DNA of 64,000 nt from Colwellia sp. (GCA_029938115.1 JAPYOP010000005.1:66623-130622); one strand, 5' to 3'. Shown: positions 8,673 through 18,998, numbered from the stretch's first letter. Made by a program: numbers and translations. Notes: generated from the letters alone by a model not told the origin.

Positions 8673-9758
8673 ATGTCGACTACAGACCACAAAAGCACCT
8701 TAAATGATATTCATGTAAATGAAGAGCATGTATTGATAACCCCTGAACAACTTAAAATTGAGTTGCCGTTAAAAGAGCCTGGTCGAGAATTTGTCAAATC
8801 AGCACGTAAAAGTATTGCCGATATAATTCACAAGCGTGACTCGCGTTTATTGGTGATCAGTGGTCCATGTTCGGTACATGATATCGATGCGGCCAAAGAA
8901 TATGCTCGTGAACTAAAAAAACTTCATGACAAACATCAAGACTCTTTATATATTGTTATGCGAGTGTACTTTGAAAAACCACGTACAACGGTAGGTTGGA
9001 AAGGGCTAATTAATGACCCTCACATGGACGGTTCATTTGACGTTGAAGCCGGTCTTAGAAAAGCACGCGAATTGTTAATTTATTTAACCGAGTTAGGTTT
9101 ACCGCTTGCTACCGAGGCGTTAGATCCTATCAGTCCACAATACTTAGCTGAATTATTTAGCTGGTCTGCCATTGGTGCGCGTACTACTGAATCTCAAACT
9201 CATAGAGAAATGGCCAGTGGTTTATCAATGCCCATTGGTTTTAAAAATGGTACCAATGGTAGTTTAGATGTTGCTATTAATGCCTTACAATCTGCAGCAT
9301 CACCACATCGCTTTATGGGCATTAATCGCCAAGGACAGGTGGCTTTGATTAAAACATCAGGCAACCCAGATGGTCATGTTATTCTACGTGGTGGTAAGCA
9401 ACCTAACTACGACAGTGTTAATATCAGTGAATGTGAGCAAGTACTAGCTAAACATGGCTTAGAGCCCGGAATTGTTGTTGATTGCAGCCATGGTAACTCT
9501 AATAAAGATTATCGCCGTCAGCCACTGGTTGCTACCAATGTGTTTAATCAAATTATTGAAGGTAATAAATCGATAATTGGTATCATGTTAGAAAGTAATA
9601 TCAATGCTGGCAATCAAAGTAGCGAATTAGCGATTGCTGATATGGAATATGGTGTGTCGGTAACGGATGCTTGTATTGATTTTGATGCGACAAAAACATT
9701 ATTAAGTGAAGCTGATGCTATGCTTAGTGATGCATTGAAAAAACGTACAGTTAGCTAA
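8673..9758 (+). CDS. aroF: 3-deoxy-7-phosphoheptulonate synthase (class I DAHP synthase)
   Basis: Condenses phosphoenolpyruvate and erythrose 4-phosphate to DAHP, the first step of the shikimate pathway, in the cytoplasm. It has 361 residues. Motifs include SGPCSVHD near residue 65, MRVYFEKPRTTVGWKG (PEP and metal site), IGARTTESQTHREMASGLS, GFKNGTNG and VDCSHGNSNKDYRRQ. The frame is open back to 8562, but AGGA at 8663-8666 sits six bases before the ATG at 8673 and the protein then begins MSTTDHKSTLNDIHV, as in the family. I call it aroF, the tyrosine-sensitive type, because tyrA follows 27 bases later as in the enterobacterial aroF-tyrA operon. Feedback specificity itself cannot be read with certainty. 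Confidence 0.93.
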   Translation: MSTTDHKSTLNDIHVNEEHVLITPEQLKIELPLKEPGREFVKSARKSIADIIHKRDSRLLVISGPCSVHDIDAAKEYARELKKLHDKHQDSLYIVMRVYFEKPRTTVGWKGLINDPHMDGSFDVEAGLRKARELLIYLTELGLPLATEALDPISPQYLAELFSWSAIGARTTESQTHREMASGLSMPIGFKNGTNGSLDVAINALQSAASPHRFMGINRQGQVALIKTSGNPDGHVILRGGKQPNYDSVNISECEQVLAKHGLEPGIVVDCSHGNSNKDYRRQPLVATNVFNQIIEGNKSIIGIMLESNINAGNQSSELAIADMEYGVSVTDACIDFDATKTLLSEADAMLSDALKKRTVS

Positions 9759-9785
9759 CTATTTATAAACATTAATAGAGAAATT

Positions 9786-10919
9786 ATGAGTGATTTTGAT
9801 GACAATCTTAAAGTTTTACGCGATGAGATTGATGACATTGATAGTCAATTAGTCGCATTACTCGCTAAGCGATTAGCGGTAACGACTAAAGTAGGTGAGC
9901 TGAAAAGTACCGAAGGCATGCCTATTTTCGCACCTGAGCGTGAAGCTGCTCTAATAAGTTTACGTCGTGAACAAGCCGATCAAGCAGGGCTTAGCGGTGA
10001 TTTGATTGAAGATATATTGCGCCGTTTAATGCGTGATTCTTATATCAGTCAAGATGCGAGTGGTTATCAATGCATTAACCCTGATTGCAGAAAAGTTGTT
10101 GTGGTTGGTGGTAAAGGGCAACTAGGTAGCATTTTTGTTGATTTATTTAAACGCTCAAATTATCACGTAGCTATTATCGAGCAAGAAGACTGGCCTAACA
10201 GTGACGCTATTTTAGCTGATGCTAGTTTAGTTATTGTTGCAGTGCCAATCCGATTAACCTCTATGGTTATTCATCATTTAAATAATTTACCTGATGATTG
10301 TATTTTGGCTGATTTTACCAGTATTAAAGAGTCACCTGTATATGAAATGATGAAAGCACATAACGGTCCTGTGGTTGGCTTACATCCAATGTTTGGACCT
10401 GATGTTACCGGGCTAATCAAACAAACTATTATTGTTTGTGATGGTAGAGAAGAAGCGCAGTATCAGTGGCTTTTAAAACAGTTTCAGGTTTGGGGGGCTA
10501 AAATTTTTCAAGTCCCAGCACATGAGCACGATCAAGCGATGTCTATGGTGCAGGTGATGCGACATTTTTCAACTATCGCTTATGGTTATCACTTGATGGC
10601 TGAGGGTGCAGATATTGAAAACCTAGTTAATATGAGCTCGCCTATTTATCGACTAGAGTTGATTATGGTAGGTCGTTTATTTGCTCAAGATCCTATTTTG
10701 TATTCAGATATTATTTTTGCTAACCCTGACAATATTACTATGATGAAGCGTTTCGCTTACCGTTTTTTAGAGCTTTTAGAGGATGTTGAATTAGGTGATA
10801 AAGAAGCATTTGTCGCCATGTTTAAGCAAGTGTCAGGTTGGTTTGGTAATTATGCTGATGACTTTTTGGCTGAAAGTAAAACGATGTTATTAAAGGCTAA
10901 TGAATTGAAAAAACATTAG
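9786..10919 (+). CDS. tyrA: bifunctional chorismate mutase / prephenate dehydrogenase TyrA
   Basis: Converts chorismate to prephenate, then to 4-hydroxyphenylpyruvate, for tyrosine synthesis. The 377 residues divide into an AroQ chorismate mutase domain (about 1-90, LRDEIDDIDSQLVALLAKR) and an NAD-dependent prephenate dehydrogenase domain (about 100-370) with the Rossmann entry VVVVGGKGQLGSIF and the GLHPMFGPDV substrate loop. Length is equal to E. coli TyrA (373). The ATG is preceded by an AGAGAAA purine block. It is co-transcribed with aroF. No convincing terminator is seen in the 50-base gap to the convergent cytochrome gene. Confidence 0.97.
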   Translation: MSDFDDNLKVLRDEIDDIDSQLVALLAKRLAVTTKVGELKSTEGMPIFAPEREAALISLRREQADQAGLSGDLIEDILRRLMRDSYISQDASGYQCINPDCRKVVVVGGKGQLGSIFVDLFKRSNYHVAIIEQEDWPNSDAILADASLVIVAVPIRLTSMVIHHLNNLPDDCILADFTSIKESPVYEMMKAHNGPVVGLHPMFGPDVTGLIKQTIIVCDGREEAQYQWLLKQFQVWGAKIFQVPAHEHDQAMSMVQVMRHFSTIAYGYHLMAEGADIENLVNMSSPIYRLELIMVGRLFAQDPILYSDIIFANPDNITMMKRFAYRFLELLEDVELGDKEAFVAMFKQVSGWFGNYADDFLAESKTMLLKANELKKH

Positions 10920-10970
10920 CCTTATCTTTTTCTGCTTTTACCTGTAGTGCCTCGCGCTTCAGGTGACTAC

Positions 10971-11528
10971 CTATAAGTTAGTTTTCTTTTCTGGCAGCAT
11001 CCTTGTTAAAGTATCATCTTTTTGCACATGATGATGAATAATGGCTGCCAGTGCATGAAAGCCTATTAAAAAGTATCCTATTTTACCAACAAGTTCATGA
11101 ACATCATGGATAGAGCCACCGAGTTTTTTATCAATTGCTATTAATGGAGGTAATTCTAAACCAAAAAAGGGTATTGGTTTACCAAAAGCGCTTAGCATTA
11201 CCCAACCGGCAATCGGCATCATGATCATAAAAGCATACAGTACTATGTGGGCGACTTTCGCAACAGTATTTTGTATAGCAGATGGCGCCGGTGTGATCTT
11301 TGGAGTCACTTGAGTAAATCGAAAGTAAAGTCGAATTAATACCATAACTAGAACTAGCAGCCCAAGCATGAAATGCCACATTTTAAATAAGTCTCGCATT
11401 TCTGTGCCTTTTTCGAAGAAAACTCGACACTCAATAAAAGTAAAAGTAGCCGCAATAAGAATGAACATTAGCCAATGCATTTTGATAGATAGTGAACCGT
11501 AACGGTTTTCAGTGTTTTTCAAACTCAT
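10971..11528 (-). CDS. cytochrome b561 family protein
   Basis: A 185-residue inner-membrane dihaem b-type cytochrome of the bacterial b561 (CybB) family, thought to move electrons between quinol and small donors. Four membrane helices are visible: LMFILIAATFTFIECRVF, KMWHFMLGLLVLVMVLIRL, VAHIVLYAFMIMMPIAGWVML and KIGYFLIGFHALAAIIHHH. Candidate haem ligands are the histidines in KMHW, MWHF, AHIV and GFHALAAIIHHH. Frame extends to 11564, but AGAGGAAAA precedes the ATG at 11526-11528 and gives the usual MSLKNTENRYGSLSIKMHW. Single gene, convergent with tyrA. Confidence 0.88.
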   Translation of the reverse strand: MSLKNTENRYGSLSIKMHWLMFILIAATFTFIECRVFFEKGTEMRDLFKMWHFMLGLLVLVMVLIRLYFRFTQVTPKITPAPSAIQNTVAKVAHIVLYAFMIMMPIAGWVMLSAFGKPIPFFGLELPPLIAIDKKLGGSIHDVHELVGKIGYFLIGFHALAAIIHHHVQKDDTLTRMLPEKKTNL

Positions 11529-11631
11529 GTATTTTCCTCTTAATATGGGATATATACCCTGCATCTTGGGGGGACATGGGCATAGACTAGTTGAAATTCT
11601 AAAGTACTATTCTTTAATCAGTTCTTTTTAC

Positions 11632-11664
11632 AAAAAAAGCCGAAGATAAAAATACCATCGGCTT
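11632..11664 (-). terminator. intrinsic terminator of the csrD-like gene
   Basis: On the minus strand, just after the stop at 11686, AAGCCGA (11664-11658) pairs with TCGGCTT (11643-11637), followed by a run of T (complement of the A-run 11632-11638). Standard Rho-independent form with a 14-base loop. Confidence 0.7.
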
Positions 11665-11685
11665 AATATAACGCTATTTTTATCG

Positions 11686-13599
11686 TTATAACTGTTCTGG
11701 CTTACCTATGTAAAAACCTTGGCAGCCATCAATAAATAGTTTTTCGAGAGTATGCTTTTCTTCTTGGCTTTCAACACTTTCAGCTAAAACGTTAATACTT
11801 AATCTGTGAGCTAAATCTACCATCAAGCGCAGAAAGTATTGGTTGTTTTTATCTTCATCAATATCACGAGTGTATGAACTGTCCATTTTAATGTAGTCAG
11901 GGGTTAAGTCTCTAAAGAATTTAAATGAAGTTAAGCCAACACCAAAACGTTCAACGGTCACTCTAGAGCCAACACGATGTAACATGTCAATTAAACGTTT
12001 GCTAGTTTTAATATTTTGCTGCAAACCGTATTCCGATATTTCAAATATTAATCTCGTGGCAACTTTTTGGTCACGCAATAATTTACGCTCTAACCAAATC
12101 ATAAAATGCTCATCACTAATACTTCGAGCACTGATGTTTATGCCAAAGCTATGTTCAAACATATTCTTGTTAATAATTTCTTGAATTGTTGTTTCAATAA
12201 TAAGCTTGTCGACAGCAACAATTTTATCGAGCTTCTCTGCCATAGCAATAAAAGAAGCCGTTGGTAGCATTTCGTCATTTGAATTGAGGAACCGTGCTAA
12301 TACTTCACTATATACTTTATTATTACGGCCACTAGGCTGTATCGGTTGAACCAATAACAATAATCGTTGATTCTCTATAACACTATCAATTTCTTGTCGC
12401 CAGTTCTGGTTGCCATAGCTAGCACTGTTTTTTTGTAAAATATCGGTGTCTTTTTGTGAATACCAAGCGTTAGAATTTTGAGTTTGCGCAACACTGACAC
12501 CTGTGTCTGCTAAGGCTAATAACTCACCTAAAGGTTTAGTCTTATCAAATGATACCAAGCCAGAATAAGCGACTGAATCAAGATCGGACGCTTGCTGGTA
12601 TTCATTGAATAACATGGTTAATTCTTTAGTGAATACTTCAGCTTCTTGTAATTTTATGTTCGGTAAAATACAAGCAAAATCAGAGCTATTTAATCTAAAT
12701 AAATTACCATCAGGGTAAACAGAAATAGCTTGAGCCATGATTTTGGCAACATTAGAGATGTATCTATCACCTTCTCTGTAACCGTGTATTTGGTTAATTG
12801 TTTGTAACTCAGAGCAACGAGTAATAATTAATACACCAAATTTCACTGGACTTTCTTGTATAACTTGGTTTTCGTAAAACTGAACAAAGCGACCCCGGTT
12901 ATCAAGCTTAGTTAAATGATCAACATAAGCCTCTTGCTCTAAATTAATGGCGTTTTCTAATTGCAGTGTCATCAATTTTTTAATATCAGCAATACCTTGT
13001 TTAAGCTCTGGTATTTCTAATATGTCACTATCAACGCCTAATTCTTCCTGCTTATTGTTCTTTGTAGGATTAATTAAAGCTAGATCATTTTTAATTTGCT
13101 GGCTAATAATCTTAAACACTTCTTTATGTCGTTTAGTGCTCATAGTTGCTGCTATGAAGACTAAAACTAGTGATAAGACGATAGAAAGTAGCATGAAGGT
13201 TAATACTAAAGTGGATTCGTCGGCAAAATTAAGCTGGTATTCAATATTCAGCTCTATCCCAATGGTATTCAGCTTTTCAGTACTAGGCGCAGTGAAAGGA
13301 ATAGTTAAGCCTATGTTTTTATTCTGATAGTTAAATAGTTTTTTACCTGCGCGGTTATAAATAGCTAAATAATTATAGTTTGCTGTTTGTTGAAGATTTT
13401 TAGCTAGATTACTAGCATCTTGCAGCTCAATATTTGTTGTCTCTAACTGCTCGGTGAATAATTTGATAGTTTGAGTGTGCAGACTAACTTTATCTCCAAG
13501 CATTGAAGACAGCATAGACACAGAAACAACACTAATTGATACTATGAAAATTAGTGCTAATACGGCGTTTCTTAATAATAATTGGGGAAATGTGTACAT
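11686..13599 (-). CDS. csrD: CsrD/MshH-like degenerate GGDEF-EAL membrane regulator
   Basis: 637 residues. Two membrane helices (about 11-33 and 128-152) bracket a ~95-residue periplasmic segment. A coiled linker then leads to a GGDEF domain, whose signature is NSSDF (RLNSSDFACILP), and an EAL domain that starts SEVLARF instead of EAL and has VERFGVGL where active enzymes have DDFG. Both catalytic sites are ruined, so it should neither make nor cleave cyclic-di-GMP. E. coli CsrD (HRSDF/ELM) has this same architecture and length and targets CsrB/CsrC RNAs for RNase E decay. MshH is the Vibrio equivalent. Ortholog status is inferred from architecture and the shared linker block (NSNAWY...). RNase E (rne) is also in this window, but unlinked. 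Confidence 0.7.
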   Translation of the reverse strand: MYTFPQLLLRNAVLALIFIVSISVVSVSMLSSMLGDKVSLHTQTIKLFTEQLETTNIELQDASNLAKNLQQTANYNYLAIYNRAGKKLFNYQNKNIGLTIPFTAPSTEKLNTIGIELNIEYQLNFADESTLVLTFMLLSIVLSLVLVFIAATMSTKRHKEVFKIISQQIKNDLALINPTKNNKQEELGVDSDILEIPELKQGIADIKKLMTLQLENAINLEQEAYVDHLTKLDNRGRFVQFYENQVIQESPVKFGVLIITRCSELQTINQIHGYREGDRYISNVAKIMAQAISVYPDGNLFRLNSSDFACILPNIKLQEAEVFTKELTMLFNEYQQASDLDSVAYSGLVSFDKTKPLGELLALADTGVSVAQTQNSNAWYSQKDTDILQKNSASYGNQNWRQEIDSVIENQRLLLLVQPIQPSGRNNKVYSEVLARFLNSNDEMLPTASFIAMAEKLDKIVAVDKLIIETTIQEIINKNMFEHSFGINISARSISDEHFMIWLERKLLRDQKVATRLIFEISEYGLQQNIKTSKRLIDMLHRVGSRVTVERFGVGLTSFKFFRDLTPDYIKMDSSYTRDIDEDKNNQYFLRLMVDLAHRLSINVLAESVESQEEKHTLEKLFIDGCQGFYIGKPEQL

Positions 13600-13791
13600 A
13601 CTAAATTAAGTTGCTCCACAAAAAATATCAAACTCTTTGGCTTATCTTTAAATTATCTTAGAATCAGTCTTTGAGTAAGTATTTGTCATTAATAAAAGTG
13701 TTATAACATGACATACTAACTGATTGTAATGCATAAGTTAATTTTTTACCTTAATTTCAACCAATTTTTAACTATAATTACTTAATCAAGC

Positions 13792-13820
13792 TTGCGCTTG
13801 CGCTTGCGTCCCTATATAAT
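13792..13820 (+). promoter_or_regulatory. candidate promoter of the rimP-nusA-infB operon
   Basis: TTGCGC at 13792-13797, a 17-base spacer and TATAAT at 13815-13820, followed by a G/C-rich stretch (TCGCCTGC) as in growth-rate-controlled promoters. The -35 lies in three tandem copies of CTTGCG (13791-13808). A start near 13827 would leave a leader of more than 300 nt, which opens with a 7-bp stem (13827-13833 with 13849-13855). Confidence 0.5.
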
Positions 13821-13976
13821 TCGCCTGCTTAATTTGCTAGGTAGGTTGATTAAGCTAGTAACAAGATGTCACTGAAGTGTTTATTTATTTATCGCCTGTG
13901 GGTGGAAATAGGTTAATTACTATTCTTGTTATTAGTGCTTTTTGTCTTAACACTTGTTGTTAAAATGAAAAGGACA

Positions 13977-14098
13977 GGGGTCAGTGATATAGACCCCTAT
14001 TATGGGGTTTTTTTGTTTTTAGTGCTTAACTATTTGATTAGCCAGTATTAAAAATAAAAATACACAGCAAAACATGCTGGGCTATAAGCCCTTTTTTT
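13977..14098 (+). promoter_or_regulatory. rimP leader with two terminators and a possible antiterminator
   Basis: ACCCC (13993-13997) pairs with GGGGT (14004-14008), followed by seven T: an intrinsic terminator. The same CCCC can pair instead with upstream GGGGTC (13977-13982 with 13992-13997), which would be mutually exclusive. A second terminator is GGGCT (14079-14083) with AGCCC (14087-14091) and seven T, only 52 bases before rimP. Terminators inside the leader of an essential operon imply read-through control. A conserved rimP leader attenuator is known in enterobacteria, and whether this is homologous is unknown. Alternatively the first palindrome is a REP-like repeat. No metY tRNA is present upstream, though many relatives have one here. 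Confidence 0.55.
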
Positions 14099-14149
14099 GT
14101 ATCTTAAATTTTTATTTAGAGTGATTTTAAATAAAAAAGGAGAAAACGA

Positions 14150-14605
14150 TTGGCTAAATTTGAACAAAAACTAACTGAAATGCTTCGTCCTGCAGTACAA
14201 GAGACAGGTAAAGAATTACTGGGTGTTGAATTTATCAGCGCAGGTAATAATTCAGTTTTACGTTTGTTTATTGACCATGAAAATGGCATCAATGTTGATG
14301 ACTGCGCTGAAGTAAGCCGTCAAGTTGGAGCGATTTTAGATGTGGAAGATCCAATAAGTAGTGAATATAATTTAGAAGTTTCATCCCCAGGTGTTGATAA
14401 ACCCTTATTTGAATTGGCACATTTTCAAGCTGTGGTTGGTGAAATAGTAAATGTTAAATTGTCGATGCCATTAAATGGTCGTCGAAAATTCAAAGGCACT
14501 TTAGTTGCTATAGAAAATGACTCATTAATAGTAGATGTTGATGGCATTGATTACGAACTTGTCATTAATAATGTAGATAAGGCAAATCTTGTCGCGCGCT
14601 TGTAA
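14150..14605 (+). CDS. rimP: ribosome maturation factor RimP
   Basis: Cytoplasmic factor for 30S subunit maturation. It has 151 residues with the family pattern EQKLTEML near the start, GVEFI, LRLFIDHENGINVDDCAEVSRQV, DVEDPI and YNLEVSSPGVDKPLF. The C-terminal SH3-like domain follows (GRRKFKGTLVAIENDSLIVDVDG). The start is TTG at 14150, supported by AAGGAG at 14137-14142 with a seven-base spacing. Rare start codons may limit its yield relative to nusA. First gene of the rimP-nusA-infB operon. Confidence 0.97.
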   Translation: MAKFEQKLTEMLRPAVQETGKELLGVEFISAGNNSVLRLFIDHENGINVDDCAEVSRQVGAILDVEDPISSEYNLEVSSPGVDKPLFELAHFQAVVGEIVNVKLSMPLNGRRKFKGTLVAIENDSLIVDVDGIDYELVINNVDKANLVARL

Positions 14606-14660
14606 AAAGATAGTGCGGGCACATTAAGAATTTAGAAATAGATAAATAAGGTTTAGTAGC

Positions 14661-16157
14661 ATGAGTAAAGAGATATTACTGGTTGTAGATGCAGTATCAA
14701 ATGAAAAAGCATTACCTAGAGAAAGCATTTTTGAAGCAATGGAAACAGCTTTAGAAACCGCCACCAAGAAAAAATACGAAGGTGATATTATCGTACGTGT
14801 TTCTATTGACCGTGTTTCTGGTGAATTTGAAACTTTCCGTCGCTGGTTAATCATTGAAGACAGTGATGAGCCTATGGAAAATCCATACGCTGAAATTACG
14901 TTAGCAGCAGCTAGATATGATGATCCTGAATTAAACGCAGGTGATTATGTTGAAGATCAAATAGATTCAGTAACATTTGACCGTGTTACAACACAAACAG
15001 CTAAACAAGTAATTGTTCAAAAGATTCGTGAAGCAGAGCGCGCATTAGTTGTTGAGGCGTATCAAGATCAAATCGGTGAACTAGTTACCGGTGTTGTGAA
15101 AAAAGCGAGTCGCGAAAGTGTTATTTTAGATCTAGGTAATAACGCCGAAGCAATTATTTACCGTGACGACATGCTACCGCGTGAAAGTTTCCGACCGGGT
15201 GATAGAATTCGTGGTTTATTATATGAAATAAAACCTGATGCTCGTGGTGCTCAGTTATTTGTTAGTCGTACTAAGCCTGAAATGTTAATTGAATTATTCC
15301 GCGTTGAAGTGCCAGAAATTGGCGAAGAAATGTTAGAGATTAAGGGCGCTGCTCGCGATCCTGGTTCACGCGCTAAAATTGCAGTAAAAAGTAATGACAA
15401 GCGTATTGACCCTGTAGGTGCTTGTGTTGGTATGCGTGGTTCACGTGTACAAGCGGTCTCGGGTGAGCTAGGTGGTGAGCGCGTTGACATCGTTTTATAT
15501 GATGACAATGTTGCTCAGTATGTAATTAACGCTATGTCTCCGGCTGAAGTTGCATCAATCATTGTTGATGAAGACAAAGGCACTATGGATATTGCGGTTG
15601 AAGAAAGCAACTTAGCAATGGCTATTGGTCGCAGTGGTCAAAATATTCGTTTAGCAAGCCAGTTAACTGGTTGGGAACTAAACGTAATGACTGTTGCAGA
15701 CATGAAAGAGAAACATCAGGCTGAAAACGATAAAGTATTAAACTTATTTATTGATAAGTTAGATCTTGATGAAGATTTCGCTACTTTGTTAGCTGAAGAA
15801 GGCTTTACTTCATTAGAAGAAATTGCCTATGTTCCAGCCGCTGAAATGTTAGAAATTGATGGTTTAAATGAAGAAATAGTTGAAGAGTTACGTGAACGTG
15901 CTAAAGAAGCATTAACCACACAAGCGCTTGCTAGTGAAGAAACGTTAGAAGGCGCAGAGCCTGCTGAAGATTTATTAGCCCTTGATGGCTTAGAGCGTCA
16001 TTTAGCATTTGTATTGGCAAGTCGTGGTGTTCGCACTTTAGAAGACTTAGCGGAACAAGGCATTGATGAAATCAGCGATATTGAAGAATTAACTGAAACC
16101 AAAGCGGGTGAGCTAATAATGGCAGCACGTAATATTTGTTGGTTTAACGAAGAATAA
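14661..16157 (+). CDS. nusA: transcription termination/antitermination factor NusA
   Basis: Binds RNA polymerase and nascent RNA to govern pausing, termination and antitermination. The 498 residues show the N-terminal RNAP-binding domain (1-130), S1 domain (about 135-200, [21 protein letters not shown]), KH domains (about 200-345, [17 protein letters not shown] and [18 protein letters not shown]) and two acidic C-terminal repeats (about 365-425 and 440-495). These repeats are typical of gammaproteobacterial NusA, where they bind the polymerase alpha C-terminal domain. Sits 55 bases after rimP and 23 before infB. Confidence 0.98.
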   Translation: MSKEILLVVDAVSNEKALPRESIFEAMETALETATKKKYEGDIIVRVSIDRVSGEFETFRRWLIIEDSDEPMENPYAEITLAAARYDDPELNAGDYVEDQIDSVTFDRVTTQTAKQVIVQKIREAERALVVEAYQDQIGELVTGVVKKASRESVILDLGNNAEAIIYRDDMLPRESFRPGDRIRGLLYEIKPDARGAQLFVSRTKPEMLIELFRVEVPEIGEEMLEIKGAARDPGSRAKIAVKSNDKRIDPVGACVGMRGSRVQAVSGELGGERVDIVLYDDNVAQYVINAMSPAEVASIIVDEDKGTMDIAVEESNLAMAIGRSGQNIRLASQLTGWELNVMTVADMKEKHQAENDKVLNLFIDKLDLDEDFATLLAEEGFTSLEEIAYVPAAEMLEIDGLNEEIVEELRERAKEALTTQALASEETLEGAEPAEDLLALDGLERHLAFVLASRGVRTLEDLAEQGIDEISDIEELTETKAGELIMAARNICWFNEE

Positions 16158-16180
16158 TTAACACCGGGAGAATAGTGTAC

Positions 16181-18853
16181 ATGGCAGATATAACTGTAGC
16201 AGAACTTGCCAAAGAAATTGGCACACCGGTGGATCGTTTAGTAAGCCAGTTGGCTGACTCAGGCGTGAAAAAATCGGCAACCGATACTGTTTCGCAAGAC
16301 GAAAAAGAATCTTTATTAGGTCACTTGAAAAAGCAGCATGGTGATGATTCAGCAGCAAAACCAAGTAAATTAACGTTAAACCGTAAAACCAAGTCAACTT
16401 TGACTATGGGGCATGGCTCTAAGGCTAAATCGGTTAATGTTGAAGTTCGTAAAAAACGCACTTACGTTAAACGTAGTGACGTAGAAGAGCAGCAAATAGC
16501 AGAAGCCGCTGCAAAAGTAGAAGCAGAAGCTGCAGAAAAAGCTGAAGCTGATGCTAAAGCTAAAGCTGAGTTAGCAGCTAAAGAAGCTGATAATGCTCGC
16601 GCAGTAGCGGTAGTAAAAGCAGAAGCGGAAGTTGAACGTAAAGCAGCAGCAAAAGTTGAAGCAGCATCAAAAGCTAAACAAGTAGCAGCTGAAAAAGCGA
16701 ATAAAGCACCTGTCGTTAAAATTGAAGAAAGTGAAGAAGCTAAGAAACTTCGCCTTGTTCAAGAAAAAGAAGCGGCTGCAAAAATTGAAGCAGAAGCTAA
16801 AGAAGCGAGTGATGCAGCAAGAAAACTTGCTGAAGAAAACGAATCTCGTTGGAAAGAACAAGAAGCAGAGCGTAAAGTTAAAGAAAAAGAAGTGGTACAT
16901 GTTACCTCGTCTAAATACGCTCAAGAAGCTGAAGATAAAGTTGATGCCGCTGATGAAGGCGCTGGTCGTCGTCGTAAGAAGAAAAAAGGCCCACAAGACA
17001 GAAATGCACGTGGTCGTGGCAAAGGTCGTAAAGCAATTTTATCAGCACCACAAAGTTTAAAGCATGGCTTTACTAAGCCGGTTGAAACTAAAGTACAAGA
17101 CATTCGTATTAGTGAAACTATTTCAGTTGCAGAATTAGCTAACAAAATGGCTAAGAAAGGCGTTGAAGTAGTTAAAGCAATGTTTAAAATGGGCGCTATG
17201 GCAACCATCAACCAAGTAATTGACCAGGAAACAGCGGCATTAGTTGCTGAAGAAATGGGCTTTAACGTGGTATTGGTTCACGAAAATGCCCTTGAAGAAG
17301 CGGTATTAGCGGATCGTGATAGTGCTAGTAACACTACTGATTCTACAACGCGAGCACCTGTTGTGACTATTATGGGTCATGTTGACCACGGTAAAACATC
17401 ATTGCTTGATCACATTCGTGAAGCAAAAGTTGCTGACGGCGAAGCTGGTGGTATTACTCAGCATATTGGTGCTTATCATGTAGAAACTGGTCATGGCATG
17501 ATCACTTTCTTAGATACTCCTGGTCATGCGGCATTTACGGCAATGCGTTCACGTGGTGCAAAAGCTACTGATATCGTTATTATTGTTGTTGCTGCTGATG
17601 ATGGTGTTATGCCGCAAACAATTGAAGCAATTCAGCATGCAAAAGCATCTGATGCACCAATTATTATTGCTGTTAACAAAATGGATAAAGAGTCAGCTGA
17701 TCCAGACCGCGTTAAAAGTGAATTATCTCAACATGACGTGCTTTCAGAAGAATGGGGCGGCGACGTTCAATTCTGTCATGTATCTGCGAAAACTGGTTTA
17801 GGTATTGATGAGTTACTTGATGCAATTTTATTACAATCAGAAGTATTAGAGCTGACTGCTGTTGTTGATAAAATGGCTAACGGTGTTGTAGTTGAATCTA
17901 AATTAGATAAAGGTCGTGGCCCAGTGGCAACGGTACTTATTCAAGAAGGTACGTTGAAGCAAGGCGACATTGTACTTTGTGGTTTAGAGTATGGCCGTGT
18001 TCGTGCCATGCGTGATGAAAATGGTAAAAGCATTCAATCAGCAGGGCCGTCAATTCCAGTAGAAATTATTGGTTTAAGTGGTGTACCTATTTCAGGTGAT
18101 GAAGCTACGGTTGTTAAAGATGAGAAGAAAGCGCGTGAAGTTGCTTTATTCCGTCAAGGTAAATTCCGTGATGTTAAACTTGCACGTCAACAAAAATCTA
18201 AACTTGAAAACATGTTTGCTAGCATGGCAAGTGGTGAAATATCAGAAGTTAATGTGGTACTTAAATCTGATGTTCAAGGTTCATTAGAAGCAATTACTGA
18301 TTCACTATTGAAGCTTTCTACTGACGAAGTGAAAGTTAAAATTGTTGGCTCTGGTGTTGGTGGAATCACTGAAACAGATGCAACGTTAGCTGCTGCTTCA
18401 AATGCTATTGTCGTTGGCTTTAACGTTCGTGCTGATGTAGCTGCACGTAAAGTAATTGAATCAGAAAATATTGATCTACGTTACTACAGCGTTATTTACG
18501 CACTAATTGATGAAGTTAAACAAGCGATGAGCGGTATGCTTGCGCCAGAGTTTAAACAAGAAATTATTGGTCTTGCACAAGTACGTGATGTATTTAAGTC
18601 TCCTAAAATTGGCTCTATCGCCGGTTGTATGGTTACTGAAGGTACTATTAAGCGTTCAGCGCCAATTCGTGTATTACGTGAAAACGTGGTTATATACGAA
18701 GGTGAACTTGAATCATTACGTCGCTTTAAAGATGACGTACAAGAAGTTCGTAACGGTACTGAGTGTGGTATTGGTGTTAAGAACTACAATGATGTACGTG
18801 TAGGCGACCAAATAGAAGTATTTGAGACTGTAGAAGTTAAACGAACACTGTAA
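16181..18853 (+). CDS. infB: translation initiation factor IF-2
   Basis: GTPase that delivers initiator tRNA to the 30S subunit. About 890 residues. An IF2_N module ([21 protein letters not shown]) is followed by a long Ala/Glu/Lys-rich linker (about 95-250), a basic patch (GRRRKKKKG), a second IF2_N module (about 310-360), then the G domain with [21 protein letters not shown] and SAKTGLGID, and the C-terminal fMet-tRNA-binding domains. GGGAG at 16166-16170 serves either GTG 16175 or ATG 16181. I choose the ATG because the family starts with M-A/T-D. The low-complexity linker produces many spurious antisense ORFs. Confidence 0.97.
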   Translation: MADITVAELAKEIGTPVDRLVSQLADSGVKKSATDTVSQDEKESLLGHLKKQHGDDSAAKPSKLTLNRKTKSTLTMGHGSKAKSVNVEVRKKRTYVKRSDVEEQQIAEAAAKVEAEAAEKAEADAKAKAELAAKEADNARAVAVVKAEAEVERKAAAKVEAASKAKQVAAEKANKAPVVKIEESEEAKKLRLVQEKEAAAKIEAEAKEASDAARKLAEENESRWKEQEAERKVKEKEVVHVTSSKYAQEAEDKVDAADEGAGRRRKKKKGPQDRNARGRGKGRKAILSAPQSLKHGFTKPVETKVQDIRISETISVAELANKMAKKGVEVVKAMFKMGAMATINQVIDQETAALVAEEMGFNVVLVHENALEEAVLADRDSASNTTDSTTRAPVVTIMGHVDHGKTSLLDHIREAKVADGEAGGITQHIGAYHVETGHGMITFLDTPGHAAFTAMRSRGAKATDIVIIVVAADDGVMPQTIEAIQHAKASDAPIIIAVNKMDKESADPDRVKSELSQHDVLSEEWGGDVQFCHVSAKTGLGIDELLDAILLQSEVLELTAVVDKMANGVVVESKLDKGRGPVATVLIQEGTLKQGDIVLCGLEYGRVRAMRDENGKSIQSAGPSIPVEIIGLSGVPISGDEATVVKDEKKAREVALFRQGKFRDVKLARQQKSKLENMFASMASGEISEVNVVLKSDVQGSLEAITDSLLKLSTDEVKVKIVGSGVGGITETDATLAAASNAIVVGFNVRADVAARKVIESENIDLRYYSVIYALIDEVKQAMSGMLAPEFKQEIIGLAQVRDVFKSPKIGSIAGCMVTEGTIKRSAPIRVLRENVVIYEGELESLRRFKDDVQEVRNGTECGIGVKNYNDVRVGDQIEVFETVEVKRTL

Positions 18854-18891
18854 TTTTATATTTTTGCTAATTTCTCCGATAGCGGCATCGG

Positions 18892-18926
18892 AAGTACTCA
18901 TTGACGTGTGTCAACTCCGTGCTTCC
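18892..18926 (+). repeat. dispersed palindromic repeat, copy A
   Basis: A 33-bp core (18892-18924) centred on TTGACGTGTGTCAA recurs at 39382-39414 in inverse orientation with one mismatch. The centre is an inverted repeat and the outer arms (AAGTAC and GTGCTT) are partly complementary. A small stem (CCGAT 18876-18880 with ATCGG 18887-18891) adjoins it. It lies in the infB-rbfA gap. See also 20976-21117 and 39362-39441. Confidence 0.75.
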
Positions 18927-18998
18927 TCTTTGCTCTCGAAGTAATTAGCTTCAATCTAAAGCAACAAATAGTAGAAAATAGTTTACTACAATAATATG

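Noticed and set aside
13820-14149. Initiator tRNA (metY) expected upstream of rimP
   Set aside because: Searched by eye for cloverleaf arms, T-loop and CCA; none found. The stems present are terminators.
16667-17211. Antisense ORFs within infB (and similar ones in rne)
   Set aside because: Shadows of Ala/Glu/Lys-rich low-complexity coding; no start signals or protein-like features.
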